Counted from the stretch's first letter, positions 41,396 to 52,182 are shown. The stretch is DNA of 64,000 bases from Arthrobacter sp. PvP023 (GCF_017832975.1 NZ_JAFIBI010000001.1:4402001-4466000), one strand, 5' to 3'. Made by a program: numbers and translations. The notes: a model not told the origin generated them from the sequence alone.

Positions 41396-42108
41396 GTACG
41401 ATCGACACCCTGTCACCCATCCTCAGTGCCCGCGGGCTGCACCACTCCTTCGGACAGACACGGGCCCTGCGCGGAATCGACCTCGACGTCCAACGCGGCG
41501 AAGTGCTCGCCATCATGGGCCCCTCCGGATCGGGCAAGTCAACGCTGCTCCACTGCCTGGCCGGCGTGCTCGTGCCGACTAGCGGCACGGTGGCCTACAC
41601 TCCGCCACAAAGGCAGACACCGGTGGTGATCAGCGCCCTCGCAGAACCGAAACGGGCCCGGCTTCGGCTGACCGATTTCGGATTCGTCTTCCAGTTCGGC
41701 CAGCTCCTGCCTGAGCTCACCGCAGTGGATAACGTCAGCCTCCCCCTCCTCCTGGGCGGGGCCAAACGCCTGGAGGCCACGCGGCGGTCCGCTGACCTGC
41801 TGGACCGACTGGGACTCGACGGCCTCGGCGGCAAGCTGCCCGGCGACTTGTCGGGCGGCCAGGCCCAGCGTGTCGCCGTCGCCAGGGCACTGGTGAGCTC
41901 CCCTGCCGTGTTGTTCGCCGACGAGCCCACGGGGTCCCTGGATTCGCTCGCGTCCGAGAACGTCCTCACTCTCATGCTGGAGCTTGTCCGGGAGGTAGGA
42001 ACGACCGTGGTAATCATCACCCACGACGCACGCACCGCCGCGTACGCTGACCGGGAAGTCATCGTGCGCGACGGTGCAATCGGCGCCGGCTACCGGGCAT
42101 CCCGATGA
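41392..42108 (+). CDS. ABC transporter ATP-binding protein (MacB/LolD-like)
   Basis: A 238-residue ATPase with Walker A MGPSGSGKSTLL, a Q-loop in FGFVFQFGQLLPELTAVDNV, signature LSGGQAQRVAVARAL, Walker B AVLFADEPTGSLDS and the His-switch ITHD. The FtsX-associated subclass is indicated by LPELTAVDNVSLPLLL. ATGA overlaps on both sides show a PadR-ATPase-permease operon, probably exporting an antimicrobial or lipophilic compound that PadR senses. Confidence 0.92.
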   Translation: MSTIDTLSPILSARGLHHSFGQTRALRGIDLDVQRGEVLAIMGPSGSGKSTLLHCLAGVLVPTSGTVAYTPPQRQTPVVISALAEPKRARLRLTDFGFVFQFGQLLPELTAVDNVSLPLLLGGAKRLEATRRSADLLDRLGLDGLGGKLPGDLSGGQAQRVAVARALVSSPAVLFADEPTGSLDSLASENVLTLMLELVREVGTTVVIITHDARTAAYADREVIVRDGAIGAGYRASR

Positions 42109-44339
42109 ATCCGGGGTTGCTCAAACTGGCAGTCGCCGGCAGCCGGTCCGCCTACGGGCGGCTGGCAGGCATCGCCGGAGGGGTCGCCGTCGGAGTGTGC
42201 CTGCTGCTGTTGCTCTGGGGTGGCGCCAACGGCCTTGGCGCCCGCGATGACCGCGGCGCCTGGTTGCGCGAAACCGGCCAACCTTCCTTGGCCGTTCCCG
42301 TGACGACGGACGATCCGGCCGCGTCAGGACCGGCAACACCCGTACCTTTGACCGCGGATACGATCCTCATGACGGCCAACCCGGTGGAAGTCTTCCGCAA
42401 CCAGCTGATCAACCGCCGGGATGTCGCGGCCCTGATCCCGACCACCGTAAGAATTCCGGGGATCGGCAGCCCTCCGGAGCCGGGCCGGTATTACGCATCG
42501 CCGGCCCTCCAGCATCTGATCGAGTCGACACCCCGGGACCAGCTTGGCGATCGTTTCGGGGAATTCGCCGGCACGATCGACGAGGCTGCCCTGCCCGGTC
42601 CGGATTCCCTGATCGTTGTCACCGGCGCCACGGAAGCCGAACTCCGCCAGAGCGGGAGGGCGTCCCTCGTTTCCGGGTTCACTGCCAACCCTTATGGAGG
42701 CAGCGCGGCCGCCTACAGCACCGTGCTGCTCATCGGTGCCATTTCGGTGTTCTTCCCGGTCCTGCTGCTCATCAGCATCGTCACCGGCCTCGGTGCAGCC
42801 CGGCGCCGGGAACGCTTCGCAACCCTGCGGCTCATCGGCGCATCACCGAACGTGGTCTCGCGGATGGCCGCCGCCGAAACCGCCGTACCCAGCCTGGCCG
42901 GTGCGGTGCTGGGTGTCGGATTGGCCGCCCTGTTGAGGCCTGCTGCCGCGCACATCCCGGTAAATGGCACCCGGATGTTCGAAGCTGATCTGGCCACCGG
43001 CTGGGTGGCTTCCGCCGCCGTCGTCGCCGCGGTGGTTGCGGCCTCGGCCGGGGTGGCCGGCTTCCGCACGGCCAAGGCGGACGTTGGGCCCCTGGGGGTG
43101 ACGCGCGCCGTCCACGAAAAGACACCCACTGCATGGCGGACGGTGCCCCTGCTGACCGGACTGGGTGCCATGATCACGGCGGTCGTCATTATCCGGGTCG
43201 TGAAAACTAGGCTGCCATGGATTGAATCACCGCTCCTCATCGGCGGCTTTATCCTGATCCTTGCGGGCATCGTGGTGATCGGCCCCTGGCTGACCTTACT
43301 GGTCAGCAGGACGGGGCTGCGCCGGGCGCGAAGCGCCGCGGCAGTCATTGCCGCCAGCCGGATCCAAAGAACCCCCGTGGCGACCTTCCGTTCCGTATCA
43401 GGGCTCGTCGTCGCGGTGTTCGTCGTCACCGTCTTCGCCGGAGCATCCAGCATCGTCGAATCAACAGAGGCGCCCACGGCCAGGCCAGGTCTGCTCCCGC
43501 CCGCCAGCCTGTACGCCACGGTGGGAACGACGGCCACACCGGCCCAGGTCTCGGACGCCGCACGCCAGGCCAGTGAACTGCCCGGAATCCGGAGCGCCAC
43601 CATCGGTTACGGCCCGGCAGCCCTCTCCGAAACGGATGCAGGCCCTGACATCTATCTTCGGTCTACGGATGCCCCCGGACTGGGCTTTGAAGACATCCCG
43701 GCAACGGAGACCGTCAGCGTTGATGCGTCGTTCCTCCACTACGGGACAACCCGGCCCCTGGCACTGACGCCTGCGCCCGGGGCATCCCTGGACGGACTGG
43801 TACCGGTGGTGATGATACTCGGCACCGACGGGACCCCCGCGGCCATGGACCGAGCCCGGACGGCGCTGAACGGCTCAGGCGTCACTGCGATCCCGGCCAC
43901 CTCACCAATGGACATCGGGTTGCAGTCCACCACCCGCCTGATTCAGGGCCTGGCCGTGCTCGCCTACCTGGGCATGTTCGCCGCGATCGCAATCGCAGGG
44001 CTTTCATTGGCCGTCGCCACCGCGTCCGCTGTCCTGGACCGGAAGAGGGTACTCGGCCTCATGCGATTAATGGGAATGCCGGTGTCCGTCCTGCGCCGGA
44101 TTATCACCCGCGAATCCGCCGTCCCGCTCCTGACCGTGTTGCTGCTTTCGATCGGACTCGGGTTCCTCGTGGCCTGGTTGATGGTGACGTTCATCGACGA
44201 CACTTACCGGGTGACGTGGCCGGCTTCCGACTACTTCATGGCCCTGGGCCTCAGCCTGCTACTGGCCCTCGGCGCGGTCACCGCAACTTTTAGCCTCATC
44301 CGGGGGCACACCGCGATCACGGCAACACGCTTCGAATAG
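42105..44339 (+). CDS. FtsX-like ABC transporter permease
   Basis: A 744-residue membrane protein with the duplicated FtsX plan. One N-terminal helix (IAGGVAVGVCLLLLLWG), an extracellular domain, a first helix block with STVLLIGAISVFFPVLLLISIVTGL and RRRERFATLRLIGASPNVV, two central helices, a second N-like helix (SGLVVAVFVVTVFAGA), a second extracellular domain and a last block with LAVATASAVLDRKRVLGLMRLMGMPVS. It functions with the upstream ATPase; substrate unknown. Confidence 0.9.
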   Translation: MNPGLLKLAVAGSRSAYGRLAGIAGGVAVGVCLLLLLWGGANGLGARDDRGAWLRETGQPSLAVPVTTDDPAASGPATPVPLTADTILMTANPVEVFRNQLINRRDVAALIPTTVRIPGIGSPPEPGRYYASPALQHLIESTPRDQLGDRFGEFAGTIDEAALPGPDSLIVVTGATEAELRQSGRASLVSGFTANPYGGSAAAYSTVLLIGAISVFFPVLLLISIVTGLGAARRRERFATLRLIGASPNVVSRMAAAETAVPSLAGAVLGVGLAALLRPAAAHIPVNGTRMFEADLATGWVASAAVVAAVVAASAGVAGFRTAKADVGPLGVTRAVHEKTPTAWRTVPLLTGLGAMITAVVIIRVVKTRLPWIESPLLIGGFILILAGIVVIGPWLTLLVSRTGLRRARSAAAVIAASRIQRTPVATFRSVSGLVVAVFVVTVFAGASSIVESTEAPTARPGLLPPASLYATVGTTATPAQVSDAARQASELPGIRSATIGYGPAALSETDAGPDIYLRSTDAPGLGFEDIPATETVSVDASFLHYGTTRPLALTPAPGASLDGLVPVVMILGTDGTPAAMDRARTALNGSGVTAIPATSPMDIGLQSTTRLIQGLAVLAYLGMFAAIAIAGLSLAVATASAVLDRKRVLGLMRLMGMPVSVLRRIITRESAVPLLTVLLLSIGLGFLVAWLMVTFIDDTYRVTWPASDYFMALGLSLLLALGAVTATFSLIRGHTAITATRFE

Positions 44340-44359
44340 GCAGCCCGGGATATTGGCTC

Positions 44360-44821
44360 TCAGCGGCCCGCCAGCAGACGGGAGAGGGCTGAGGCCAATT
44401 CGGCGGCGTCCGGTCCGAGGCGCCGTCCTGTTTCGCGCGCCCGGTCCATCCGGCCGGTACGGAGATCCGTATCGACCAGCAAGGCCACGAGCTCCAGCCG
44501 GGAGGCCCCCGCCATGGCCGCAGACGACGCGAGGCTCTGGGCTGCCGCGCTCGCAGCTTCAAGGTCCCCGCTGGCCAGGGCCCCGATGACGTTGTTGACC
44601 CTGGACGGGAGAAGCACCAGGAAGAGGTTCAGGAATTCAAGAAGCCGGCTTTGGGCATGAATGTTCCCGGCGAGCTCCTGCACGCGCATGCGGTCGAGGA
44701 CCGGGGCCCGGTTAATCCGGGCACGGTACCGGCGCGGCCCCTGTTCGAGGGCTGCGGTCCGCTCCGGCAGCCCAGGCTCCGGACCGGTCTTGTTCTTACC
44801 TGACTTCAAGCTGAGACCCAT
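44360..44821 (-). CDS. HPt-like helical protein lacking the phospho-histidine
   Basis: A ~153-residue protein. The C-terminal half (ALASGDLEAASAAAQSLASSAAMAGASRLELVALLVDTDLRTG) has the length pattern of a histidine phosphotransfer domain, where the motif is AHxLKGSA, but Gln replaces His. The basic N-terminal part (RRYRARINRAPVLDRMRVQELAG) is of unknown type. An ATG at 44830 is possible; I prefer 44821 because GGGAGGGG sits 9 nt before it. If the resemblance is real it could be a pseudo-HPt that binds a receiver domain. Low certainty on family. Confidence 0.65.
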   Translation of the reverse strand: MGLSLKSGKNKTGPEPGLPERTAALEQGPRRYRARINRAPVLDRMRVQELAGNIHAQSRLLEFLNLFLVLLPSRVNNVIGALASGDLEAASAAAQSLASSAAMAGASRLELVALLVDTDLRTGRMDRARETGRRLGPDAAELASALSRLLAGR

Positions 44822-45075
44822 GACGCCCATCCCCTCCCGTTAGCGGTCCGGCGACTTGCCTGTAGGAGCCGTACTCCCAGCGCAGTGCCGGTGGATCCAA
44901 CATAGGGAGGGCTGACCGGCCGGTCACGAGTGGCCAGTACCCGAATCACACCCGCTATCACCTGAATCATGCGCATCACTACGTACCGGCGCCACGGCCG
45001 CCGTGCAGATCCCGATCCTGTAACGCTCCGCCCACGGGGGTTACGTGCGGCAGGCAGGAATGTCAGGATACGGGC

Positions 45076-45267
45076 ATGATTGAGGAAGTGATGGCCGTCC
45101 CTGCCGCCGGTCCGGCAGCGACCCCCAAACATGTGACCGGACTGATCAACTCCCGGGGTTCGGCCTCAACACGGGCCATGCGCGAACAGGCACGCCGCCG
45201 CCGCGATGCCGAGGCGAAACTGCAGCAGCACCTGCTGCAGACCCGCAGCAGGCAGTCCCCCGCCTAG
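45076..45267 (+). CDS. Small basic protein (63 aa), hypothetical
   Basis: A 63-residue product with KHVTGLINSRGSASTRAMREQARRRRDAEAKLQQHLLQTRSRQ, a strongly basic helical C-terminal half that might bind nucleic acid. AGGATA lies upstream of the ATG and a clear terminator follows the stop codon. I recognise no family, and it could be spurious. Confidence 0.5.
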   Translation: MIEEVMAVPAAGPAATPKHVTGLINSRGSASTRAMREQARRRRDAEAKLQQHLLQTRSRQSPA

Positions 45268-45293
45268 GCGGTATCCATCCCGGCATTAACCAC

Positions 45294-45333
45294 GACGGCG
45301 GCGGGCCACCTTGCCAGGTGACCCGCCGCCGTC
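45294..45333. terminator. Bidirectional terminator between the small gene and purA
   Basis: A 12-bp stem GACGGCGGCGGG / CCCGCCGCCGTC, then CACCT-TGCC-AGGTG. It separates convergent genes and has no T-run. Confidence 0.7.
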
Positions 45334-45352
45334 GGACGTCAGTTAGTCGGTA

Positions 45353-46642
45353 TCAGTCGTTGATGAGGTCGTTGACCACGATGGTCTGGTCGCGGTCCGG
45401 ACCGACGCCGATCGCCGAGAAACGCGTGCCGGAGAGCTTCTCGAGGGCCAGTACGTAGTTCCTGGCGTTCTCCGGGAGGTCCTCCAAGGTGCGCGCACCG
45501 GTGATGTCCTCGGTCCAGCCTTCGAAGTACTCGAAGATCGGCTTGGCGTGGTGGAACTCAGTCTGCGTCATGGGCATTTCATCGTGCCGGACGCCGTCAA
45601 CGTCGTAGGCCACGCAGACCGGGATCTGCTCGATGCCCGTCAGCACGTCCAGCTTGGTGACGAAGTAGTCCGTGAAGCCGTTGACGCGTGAAGCGTGGCG
45701 GGCCAGGACGGCGTCATACCAGCCGCAGCGGCGCGGCCGGCCGGTGTTGACGCCGAACTCGCCGCCGGTCTTCTGCAGGTACATGCCCATCTCGTCGAAC
45801 AGTTCCGTGGGGAACGGTCCGGCACCCACACGCGTGGTGTAGGCCTTGATGATGCCGATGGAGCGCGAGATCCGGGTGGGACCGATGCCGGAACCCACCG
45901 AAGCGCCGCCGGCGGTCGGGTTGGAGGAGGTCACGAACGGGTAGGTGCCGTGGTCCACGTCCAGGAAGGTGGCCTGGCCGCCCTCCATGAGGACCACCTT
46001 GCCCTCGTCCAGTGCCGTGTTCAGGACATACGTGCTGTCGATGACCAGTGGGCGCAGGCGGTTGGCGAAGGAGAGGAAGTAGCTGACGATCTCCTCCACT
46101 TCGATGTCACGGCGGTTGTAGACCTTGACCAGGAGTTCGTTCTTCTGGCGCAGCGAGCCTTCCACCTTCTGGCGGAGGATGGACTCGTCAAAGACGTCCT
46201 GGACGCGGATGCCCAGGCGGGCCACCTTGTCCATGTACGCCGGGCCGATGCCGCGGCCGGTGGTGCCGATGGCCCGGCTGCCCAGGAACCGCTCGGTGAC
46301 CTTGTCCAGCACCTGGTGGTAGGGCGCCACAAGGTGGGCGTTGGCGGAGACGCGGAGCTTGGACGTGTCCGCGCCGCGGGCCTCCAGGCCGTCGATTTCC
46401 TGGAACAGTGCCTCGAGGTTCACCACGCAGCCGTTGCCGATGATCGGAACCGCGTTCGGGCTCAGGATGCCGGCAGGAAGGAGCTTGAGCTCATACTTCT
46501 CACCGCCCACGACGACGGTGTGCCCGGCGTTGTTGCCGCCGTTCGGCTTGACCACGTAGTCGACGCGGCCGCCAAGCAGGTCAGTGGCTTTACCTTTGCC
46601 TTCGTCGCCCCACTGGGCTCCGACGATCACGATTGCTGGCAT
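45353..46642 (-). CDS. purA: Adenylosuccinate synthetase
   Basis: The 429-residue GTP-dependent enzyme that converts IMP and aspartate to adenylosuccinate in AMP synthesis. It has AIVIVGAQWGDEGKGKATDLL with the P-loop, KPNGGNNAGHTVV (catalytic His), IGTTGRGIGPAYMDK, and TSSNPTAGGASVGSGIGP. The frame is open 5 codons further; the ATG at 46642 is preceded by GGGGGAGG at 5 nt and matches the family start. It stands alone, away from purSQL. Confidence 0.97.
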   Translation of the reverse strand: MPAIVIVGAQWGDEGKGKATDLLGGRVDYVVKPNGGNNAGHTVVVGGEKYELKLLPAGILSPNAVPIIGNGCVVNLEALFQEIDGLEARGADTSKLRVSANAHLVAPYHQVLDKVTERFLGSRAIGTTGRGIGPAYMDKVARLGIRVQDVFDESILRQKVEGSLRQKNELLVKVYNRRDIEVEEIVSYFLSFANRLRPLVIDSTYVLNTALDEGKVVLMEGGQATFLDVDHGTYPFVTSSNPTAGGASVGSGIGPTRISRSIGIIKAYTTRVGAGPFPTELFDEMGMYLQKTGGEFGVNTGRPRRCGWYDAVLARHASRVNGFTDYFVTKLDVLTGIEQIPVCVAYDVDGVRHDEMPMTQTEFHHAKPIFEYFEGWTEDITGARTLEDLPENARNYVLALEKLSGTRFSAIGVGPDRDQTIVVNDLIND

Positions 46643-47032
46643 GGGATCCTCCCCCATTCGTTCGGGCCGGACCGCAGCCGGTTCACCGAAGTGACCAGCC
46701 AGGTACAGCGCCGTTCATGAGAATGCCCCGAATTCCACTGCCGTACCTGTCCGGCCAACTGACCGTCACGCACAACGCAAGAGTTCCGGGGCTCTTACCA
46801 CCCAAGTTTAGCCGATATGAGTGGCAAGCACCGCTTTCGCCCCTCAGCGGGCCGGTGATCATCGGCTCAGCCCGGCGTTTCATTTCGCTGGGCTTGATAG
46901 ACTGATAAGGATCGATCAGGAATCGGTCCACTCACCACATTTTCACACCACACCGTATCTGGCGTGCCGGTAATTGGCATGCCCGCATCCGGTGTGGCAG
47001 CGTCACCGATCCCGCAGGAGACACAGCAATAC
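46643..47032. other. Divergent intergenic region upstream of purA and the UDG-like gene
   Basis: About 390 bp with two outward promoters expected. GGCGTGCC and GGCATGCC at about 46960-46983 form an imperfect inverted repeat around GGTAATT. Reading frames on both strands are short and poorly coding. I see no riboswitch, though a purine-responsive regulator site is possible. Confidence 0.4.
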
Positions 47033-47665
47033 ATGACAGCCCTGGCTACTGAATCTTTCCGCGAGCAGCTTCTGAGCCGCCGTTACGAACCCAACGTCGC
47101 AGTTGTCAATGAGCTGTGCGACACCTTCCAGAGCCTCAAGCCGGACACCGTGGTCCCCTACGTGGACCCGATGCACGACGTCGACGAGTGCCGCATCATC
47201 AGCCTGTACTCCAACATCGGCACCGCCGATGAATCCGGTTTCATCACCGCCGGCGACAGCGAAGCTGCCACCCGCATGCTCGGCGTGCAGTGGAAGCTGG
47301 GCCTCCGCCCCGAGTTCGTCATGCCCTGGAACGTCCACCCGTGGCACATCCCCGGCGAGCCGAACGGCAAATTCACGCCGGACCAGATTTCCGCCGGCCT
47401 CAAGCCGCTGCTGAAGTTCCTCGCGCTGGTTCCCCGCGCCTCCGTGATCGTGGCCCACGGCACCGAAGCCAACCGCCTGGCCCAGCTGCTCCTGAAGACC
47501 GAAGTGCCGCTGCTGTGGCGCCGCGGCCTGAAGACCTACAAGGTCCGCTCGCTCAGCGGCCGCGCCTTCGCCGGAACCGAAGCCCGCCAGCAGCAGTACC
47601 TCGACGAAATGCACGTTGTGTACGCTGACGCCATGGCCCGCACCGGCCTCACGAAGGCTAACTAA
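47033..47665 (+). CDS. Uracil-DNA-glycosylase-like conserved protein
   Basis: A 210-residue protein. It contains VPYVDPMHDVDECRIISLYSNIG, VMPWNVHPWHIPGEPNGKFT and SVIVAHGTEANRLAQLLLK, which could correspond to the DPY-like, asparagine/proline and HxSP-like loops of the uracil-DNA glycosylase superfamily. I remember similar actinobacterial proteins being annotated as UDG, but the match by eye is loose. The ATG at 47033 has CAGGAG 12 nt upstream; the frame is open 23 codons further back. Confidence 0.7.
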   Translation: MTALATESFREQLLSRRYEPNVAVVNELCDTFQSLKPDTVVPYVDPMHDVDECRIISLYSNIGTADESGFITAGDSEAATRMLGVQWKLGLRPEFVMPWNVHPWHIPGEPNGKFTPDQISAGLKPLLKFLALVPRASVIVAHGTEANRLAQLLLKTEVPLLWRRGLKTYKVRSLSGRAFAGTEARQQQYLDEMHVVYADAMARTGLTKAN

Positions 47666-47680
47666 CAGCTTGAAGCACAT

Positions 47681-47723
47681 ACGACGGCGGCTCCCCACCG
47701 GGAAGGTGGGGAGCCGCCGTCGT
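47681..47723. terminator. Strong bidirectional terminator
   Basis: A 19-bp perfect stem (ACGACGGCGGCTCCCCACC) with loop GGGAA, followed by TAATT, between the UDG-like gene and the convergent DUF3151 gene. Confidence 0.8.
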
Positions 47724-47731
47724 TAATTCAG

Positions 47732-48153
47732 TTACTTGCCTTCGAGGGCCGCCTTGGCGGTGGGGTCGGAGTCATTGAGGAACTTCTCAATGCGCTCCGG
47801 TTCCTCTGCCTCGCCGATGGCCGACGATGCACGGCCCAGCGCGTACAGGGCGCGCAGGAAGCCGCGGTTGGGCTCGTGCTCCCACGGGATGGGCCCCACG
47901 CCGCGCCAGCCGTTGCGCCGCAGCGAGTCCAGGCCCCGGTGGTAGCCAACGCGGGCGTACGCGTACGAATCGACAATCCGGCCCTCGTTCCAGGCTTCCT
48001 CGGCCAGGATGGCCCACAGAAGCGAGGACGTGGGGTGCTTCGCCACAAGATCCAGCGCCTCCTGGCCGAGGGCCAGGTGCTGGTAGATCTCGGACTCCGC
48101 GGGCAGGAGCGTGGGCTCCGGGCCCATCAGGTTCCTGCGGAACTCGTCGGACA

Positions 48154-48154
<1 letters not shown>
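47732..48154 (-). CDS. DUF3151 protein
   Basis: 140 residues of an actinobacterial family: GPEPTLLPAESEIYQHLALGQEALDLVAKHPTSSLLWAILAEEAW, YAYARVGYHRGLDSLRRNGWRGVGPIPWEHEPNRGFLRALYALGRAS. TPR-like helices, function unknown. It is usually found beside fructose-bisphosphate aldolase, as here, with a stop/start overlap of one base. Confidence 0.9.
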
Positions 48155-49173
<1,019 letters not shown>

Positions 49174-49336
49174 GCTGACTCCTAAAGTGAATTTCGTCTA
49201 CGGGTTGTGTTGACCCTGGAGTGAACCTCGTCGGCTAGCACCCATCCTAGCCATTTCTGCGCGGGGGCAGTGTTTCGGGTCACTGGCCGGGTAACACTTT
49301 GCGCTCCGCCCGCCCGGCGTGCCATCCCGGCGGGAG

Positions 49337-50020
49337 CTAGACGTGCTGGCTGAACACGTGCCGGCGGATCCAGGCGTGCATGGCGATGGCTGCCGCGGAC
49401 GCGGCGTTGATGGACCGGGTGGAGCCGAACTGTTCAATCGACAGGGTGTCCAGGGCGGCCTCGTGGACCTCGGGGGTGAGGCCCGGGCCTTCCTGGCCGA
49501 ACACCAGGACGCAGTTTTTCGGGAGGTCGTAGGTTTCCAGGGGCACGGAATCAGGGAAGATGTCGATGCCGATGATCGCCAGCCCCTCCCCCTGCGCCCA
49601 CGCCACGAAGTCCTCCACAGTGGGGTGGTGGCGGACGTGCTGGTAACGGTCGGTGACCATGGCTCCGCGGCGGTTCCACCGGCGTCGTCCGATGATGTGC
49701 ACTTCCTTGGCGAGGAAGGCGTTGGCAGTGCGCACCACGGTGCCGATGTTGAGGTCGTGCTGCCAGTTTTCGATCGCGATGTGGAAGTCGTGGCGCTTGG
49801 AGTCGAGGTCCGCCACGATGGCCTCGTGCTTCCAGTAGCGGTACTTGTCCACCACATTGCGGCGGTCGCCGTCGGCCAGGAGGTCCGGGTCCCAGTGCTC
49901 ACCCTCGGGAAGCTCGCCTACCCAGGGCCCGACGCCGACCTCCGCCTTGGGTTCCGGTTCCTCGCCAGAGGGGGAATCAGGCGGGGAGGCGGGCGCTGCT
50001 GGGGTCTGGGGGTCAGTCAC
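49337..50020 (-). CDS. TrmH/SpoU-family RNA 2'-O-methyltransferase
   Basis: A 227-residue SPOUT methyltransferase with the three knot motifs: NIGTVVRTANAFLAKEVHIIG, CVLVFGQEGPGLTP, and LSIEQFGSTRSINAASAAAIAMHAW. The first ~60 residues are an acidic/proline linker. The family uses SAM to methylate a ribose in tRNA or rRNA; the exact target is not known. It is 20 nt downstream of the membrane protein gene at 50041 and probably co-transcribed. Confidence 0.92.
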   Translation of the reverse strand: MTDPQTPAAPASPPDSPSGEEPEPKAEVGVGPWVGELPEGEHWDPDLLADGDRRNVVDKYRYWKHEAIVADLDSKRHDFHIAIENWQHDLNIGTVVRTANAFLAKEVHIIGRRRWNRRGAMVTDRYQHVRHHPTVEDFVAWAQGEGLAIIGIDIFPDSVPLETYDLPKNCVLVFGQEGPGLTPEVHEAALDTLSIEQFGSTRSINAASAAAIAMHAWIRRHVFSQHV

Positions 50021-50040
50021 GCTTCAACTTTAGCGGCGGC

Positions 50041-51072
50041 TTAGCCGTCCAGCTTCCAGCGGTTGGCCCGGAACGAGTTGCCGATCTTCTCCAGCGCCTC
50101 CGGGTTGGCGGTCCAGTAGCTCTCGTGCCCGCTGACGCCCATCATCTGCGGTGTCCCCCACGGAGTAACGGTGAACAGGTTGACCGCGCGGATGGCGTCT
50201 CCCCCGGCGTTGGTGCAGGTGAAGCCGACCACAACGGCGGCCGCGCGGCGGAACTCCCGGATTTCCGGCGTCGACGCCTCAAAGTCGCTGGCGCATTTGT
50301 GGCCGACCAGGTGCTGCGGCAGTTCGGTGGCGGGGATGGCCTTGAGCTTTGCCTCGACCTCCTTGATGGCTGCCTGGACCTTTTCAGGCTCCTTGCCGTA
50401 CTTGCCTTCCTCCGCTTCGGCGAAGAACGAGAAGGCCGTGGAGATGCCGTCACCATCGCGCTCTTCGGTGCCCTTGGCGACCTGCTGCATGGGGGCGCCG
50501 GTGGACGGATCCTTGGTGATCCCGAACGTGTCGTCGCTGCTCCAGGCGGACAGGTAGGAGAACGAGGATTCCCCGGTGACAAACCGGTTGTACAGCGGGT
50601 CGTCGCTGGCCGGAATGTTGGCGGGGCCCTGCAGGTCATCCCACCCGGCCGGAAGCGGAAAGGCCCCGGCCGGCATCTCATCCGCGCCCGCGTCTTCGGA
50701 CGGCGCCACGGATCCTTCGGGGGCTGCGCTGTCCTCGGCCGCTTCCGGGGACGCGGATTCGGCGGACGTGGCCACGGGCCCGGGATTCTCCTCCGCCTGC
50801 GGCTTGCTGAACGCCGGAATGACCCAGACGAAAACGGCGACCAGCGCAACGATCACGGCGGCGGCAACGGCGGCCAGCACAATGAACAGGTTCTTGTTGT
50901 TCCGCTGGGGCTCCGCCGCGTAGGGCGGGGGCGCGTAAGGGTGCTGCTGGAACTGCTGCGGCGGGTATGGAGGAGCCTGCTGGCCCTGCGGCGGGCGGGG
51001 CACCTCGGGGTACCTCTCGGTATCTCCGGTCCGGTTGTCTCCGGGCGGCGGTGCACTGTAGTTGTTGCTCAT
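50041..51072 (-). CDS. Single-pass membrane protein with Pro/Tyr-rich N-terminus
   Basis: A 343-residue protein: a cytoplasmic, Pro/Gln/Tyr-rich N-terminus (to ~75), a transmembrane helix (NLFIVLAAVAAAVIVALVAVFVWVI), an acidic low-complexity linker, and a C-terminal extracytoplasmic domain of ~200 residues with two Cys (HKCASDFE, FTCTNAGG) that could form a disulfide. No family recognised. The frame is open 45 codons upstream; the ATG at 51072, preceded by AAAGGG, gives the expected N-terminus. Confidence 0.82.
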   Translation of the reverse strand: MSNNYSAPPPGDNRTGDTERYPEVPRPPQGQQAPPYPPQQFQQHPYAPPPYAAEPQRNNKNLFIVLAAVAAAVIVALVAVFVWVIPAFSKPQAEENPGPVATSAESASPEAAEDSAAPEGSVAPSEDAGADEMPAGAFPLPAGWDDLQGPANIPASDDPLYNRFVTGESSFSYLSAWSSDDTFGITKDPSTGAPMQQVAKGTEERDGDGISTAFSFFAEAEEGKYGKEPEKVQAAIKEVEAKLKAIPATELPQHLVGHKCASDFEASTPEIREFRRAAAVVVGFTCTNAGGDAIRAVNLFTVTPWGTPQMMGVSGHESYWTANPEALEKIGNSFRANRWKLDG

Positions 51073-51351
51073 GGCGGGCCCTTTCAGGTGCTTGCGGGCA
51101 TCCTGCGGTTCCCGGGATGCCTGCTGATGTCCGGCGGCGGGGGTCTGCCGGCGCATGCCGGCACAACAAACCGCCGCGGATATCCCCCGATCCGTGGCCG
51201 CTGGCACCTGGTGCCAGCTACGAGCCTAACGGAGTGGCACCGTCCCGGAACGCCGCGGCTCGTCCGTCATTCTTGAGCCCCCGGATGTTCCGCCGTCCGA
51301 AAAATGACAGACTGGGAGCCGGAACCGGCACATCAGCGTTGGAGGATCAGC

Positions 51352-52182
51352 ATGGCAGAGTCAGACGAAGTACGTTCATCGGCAGCGGTTTACCGAAGCG
51401 GCCAGGAAATCGAGTGCTGGCTGACTGACATGGACGGCGTCCTGGTCCACGAAAACCAGCCGATCCCGGGAGCAGCAGAACTGATCCAGCGCTGGGTGGA
51501 CACCTCCAAGCGCTTCCTGGTGCTCACCAACAACTCCATCTTCACGCCCCGCGACCTGGCCGCGCGGCTGCGTTCCTCCGGCCTGGAGATCCCCGAGGAG
51601 AACATCTGGACGTCGGCCCTGGCCACCGCCCAGTTCCTCAAGGACCAGGTGCGCGGCTCGGAATCCGGGAATCGCGCCTACACCATCGGTGAAGCAGGAC
51701 TTACGACGGCGCTGCACGAGGCCGGCTTCATCCTCACCGACCAGAACCCGGACTTTGTGGTGCTTGGCGAGACACGCACCTACTCCTTCGAGGCCATTAC
51801 GATGGCCATCCGGTTGATCCTGGCGGGCGCCCGCTTCATCGCCACCAACCCGGATGCCACCGGCCCGTCCAAGGACGGGCCCATGCCGGCCACCGGAGCC
51901 ATCGCGGCGCTGATTACCAAGGCCACCGGCCGCGAGCCCTACATCGTGGGCAAGCCGAACCCCATGATGTTCCGCTCGGCCATGAACCAGATCGATGCCC
52001 ACTCCGAGACCACCGCCATGATCGGCGACCGGATGGACACGGACATCATCGCCGGCATGGAGGCCGGGCTGCACACCGTGCTGGTCCTCAGCGGAATCAC
52101 CCACAAGGACGACATTGCCGCCTACCCGTTCCGTCCCAACCAGATCCTGAACTCGGTGGCAGACCTCAAGAGCCAGATCTAG
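51352..52182 (+). CDS. HAD-IIA family phosphatase (NagD-like)
   Basis: 276 residues with HAD motifs I (LTDMDGVLVHEN), II (LVLTNNS), and III (IGDRMDTDIIAGMEAGLHTVLVLSG), with a type IIA cap between II and III and KPNPMMFRSAM. Such enzymes dephosphorylate nucleotides or sugar phosphates. GGAGG lies 6 nt before the ATG at 51352; the frame opens earlier but without a site. It stands alone. Confidence 0.92.
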   Translation: MAESDEVRSSAAVYRSGQEIECWLTDMDGVLVHENQPIPGAAELIQRWVDTSKRFLVLTNNSIFTPRDLAARLRSSGLEIPEENIWTSALATAQFLKDQVRGSESGNRAYTIGEAGLTTALHEAGFILTDQNPDFVVLGETRTYSFEAITMAIRLILAGARFIATNPDATGPSKDGPMPATGAIAALITKATGREPYIVGKPNPMMFRSAMNQIDAHSETTAMIGDRMDTDIIAGMEAGLHTVLVLSGITHKDDIAAYPFRPNQILNSVADLKSQI

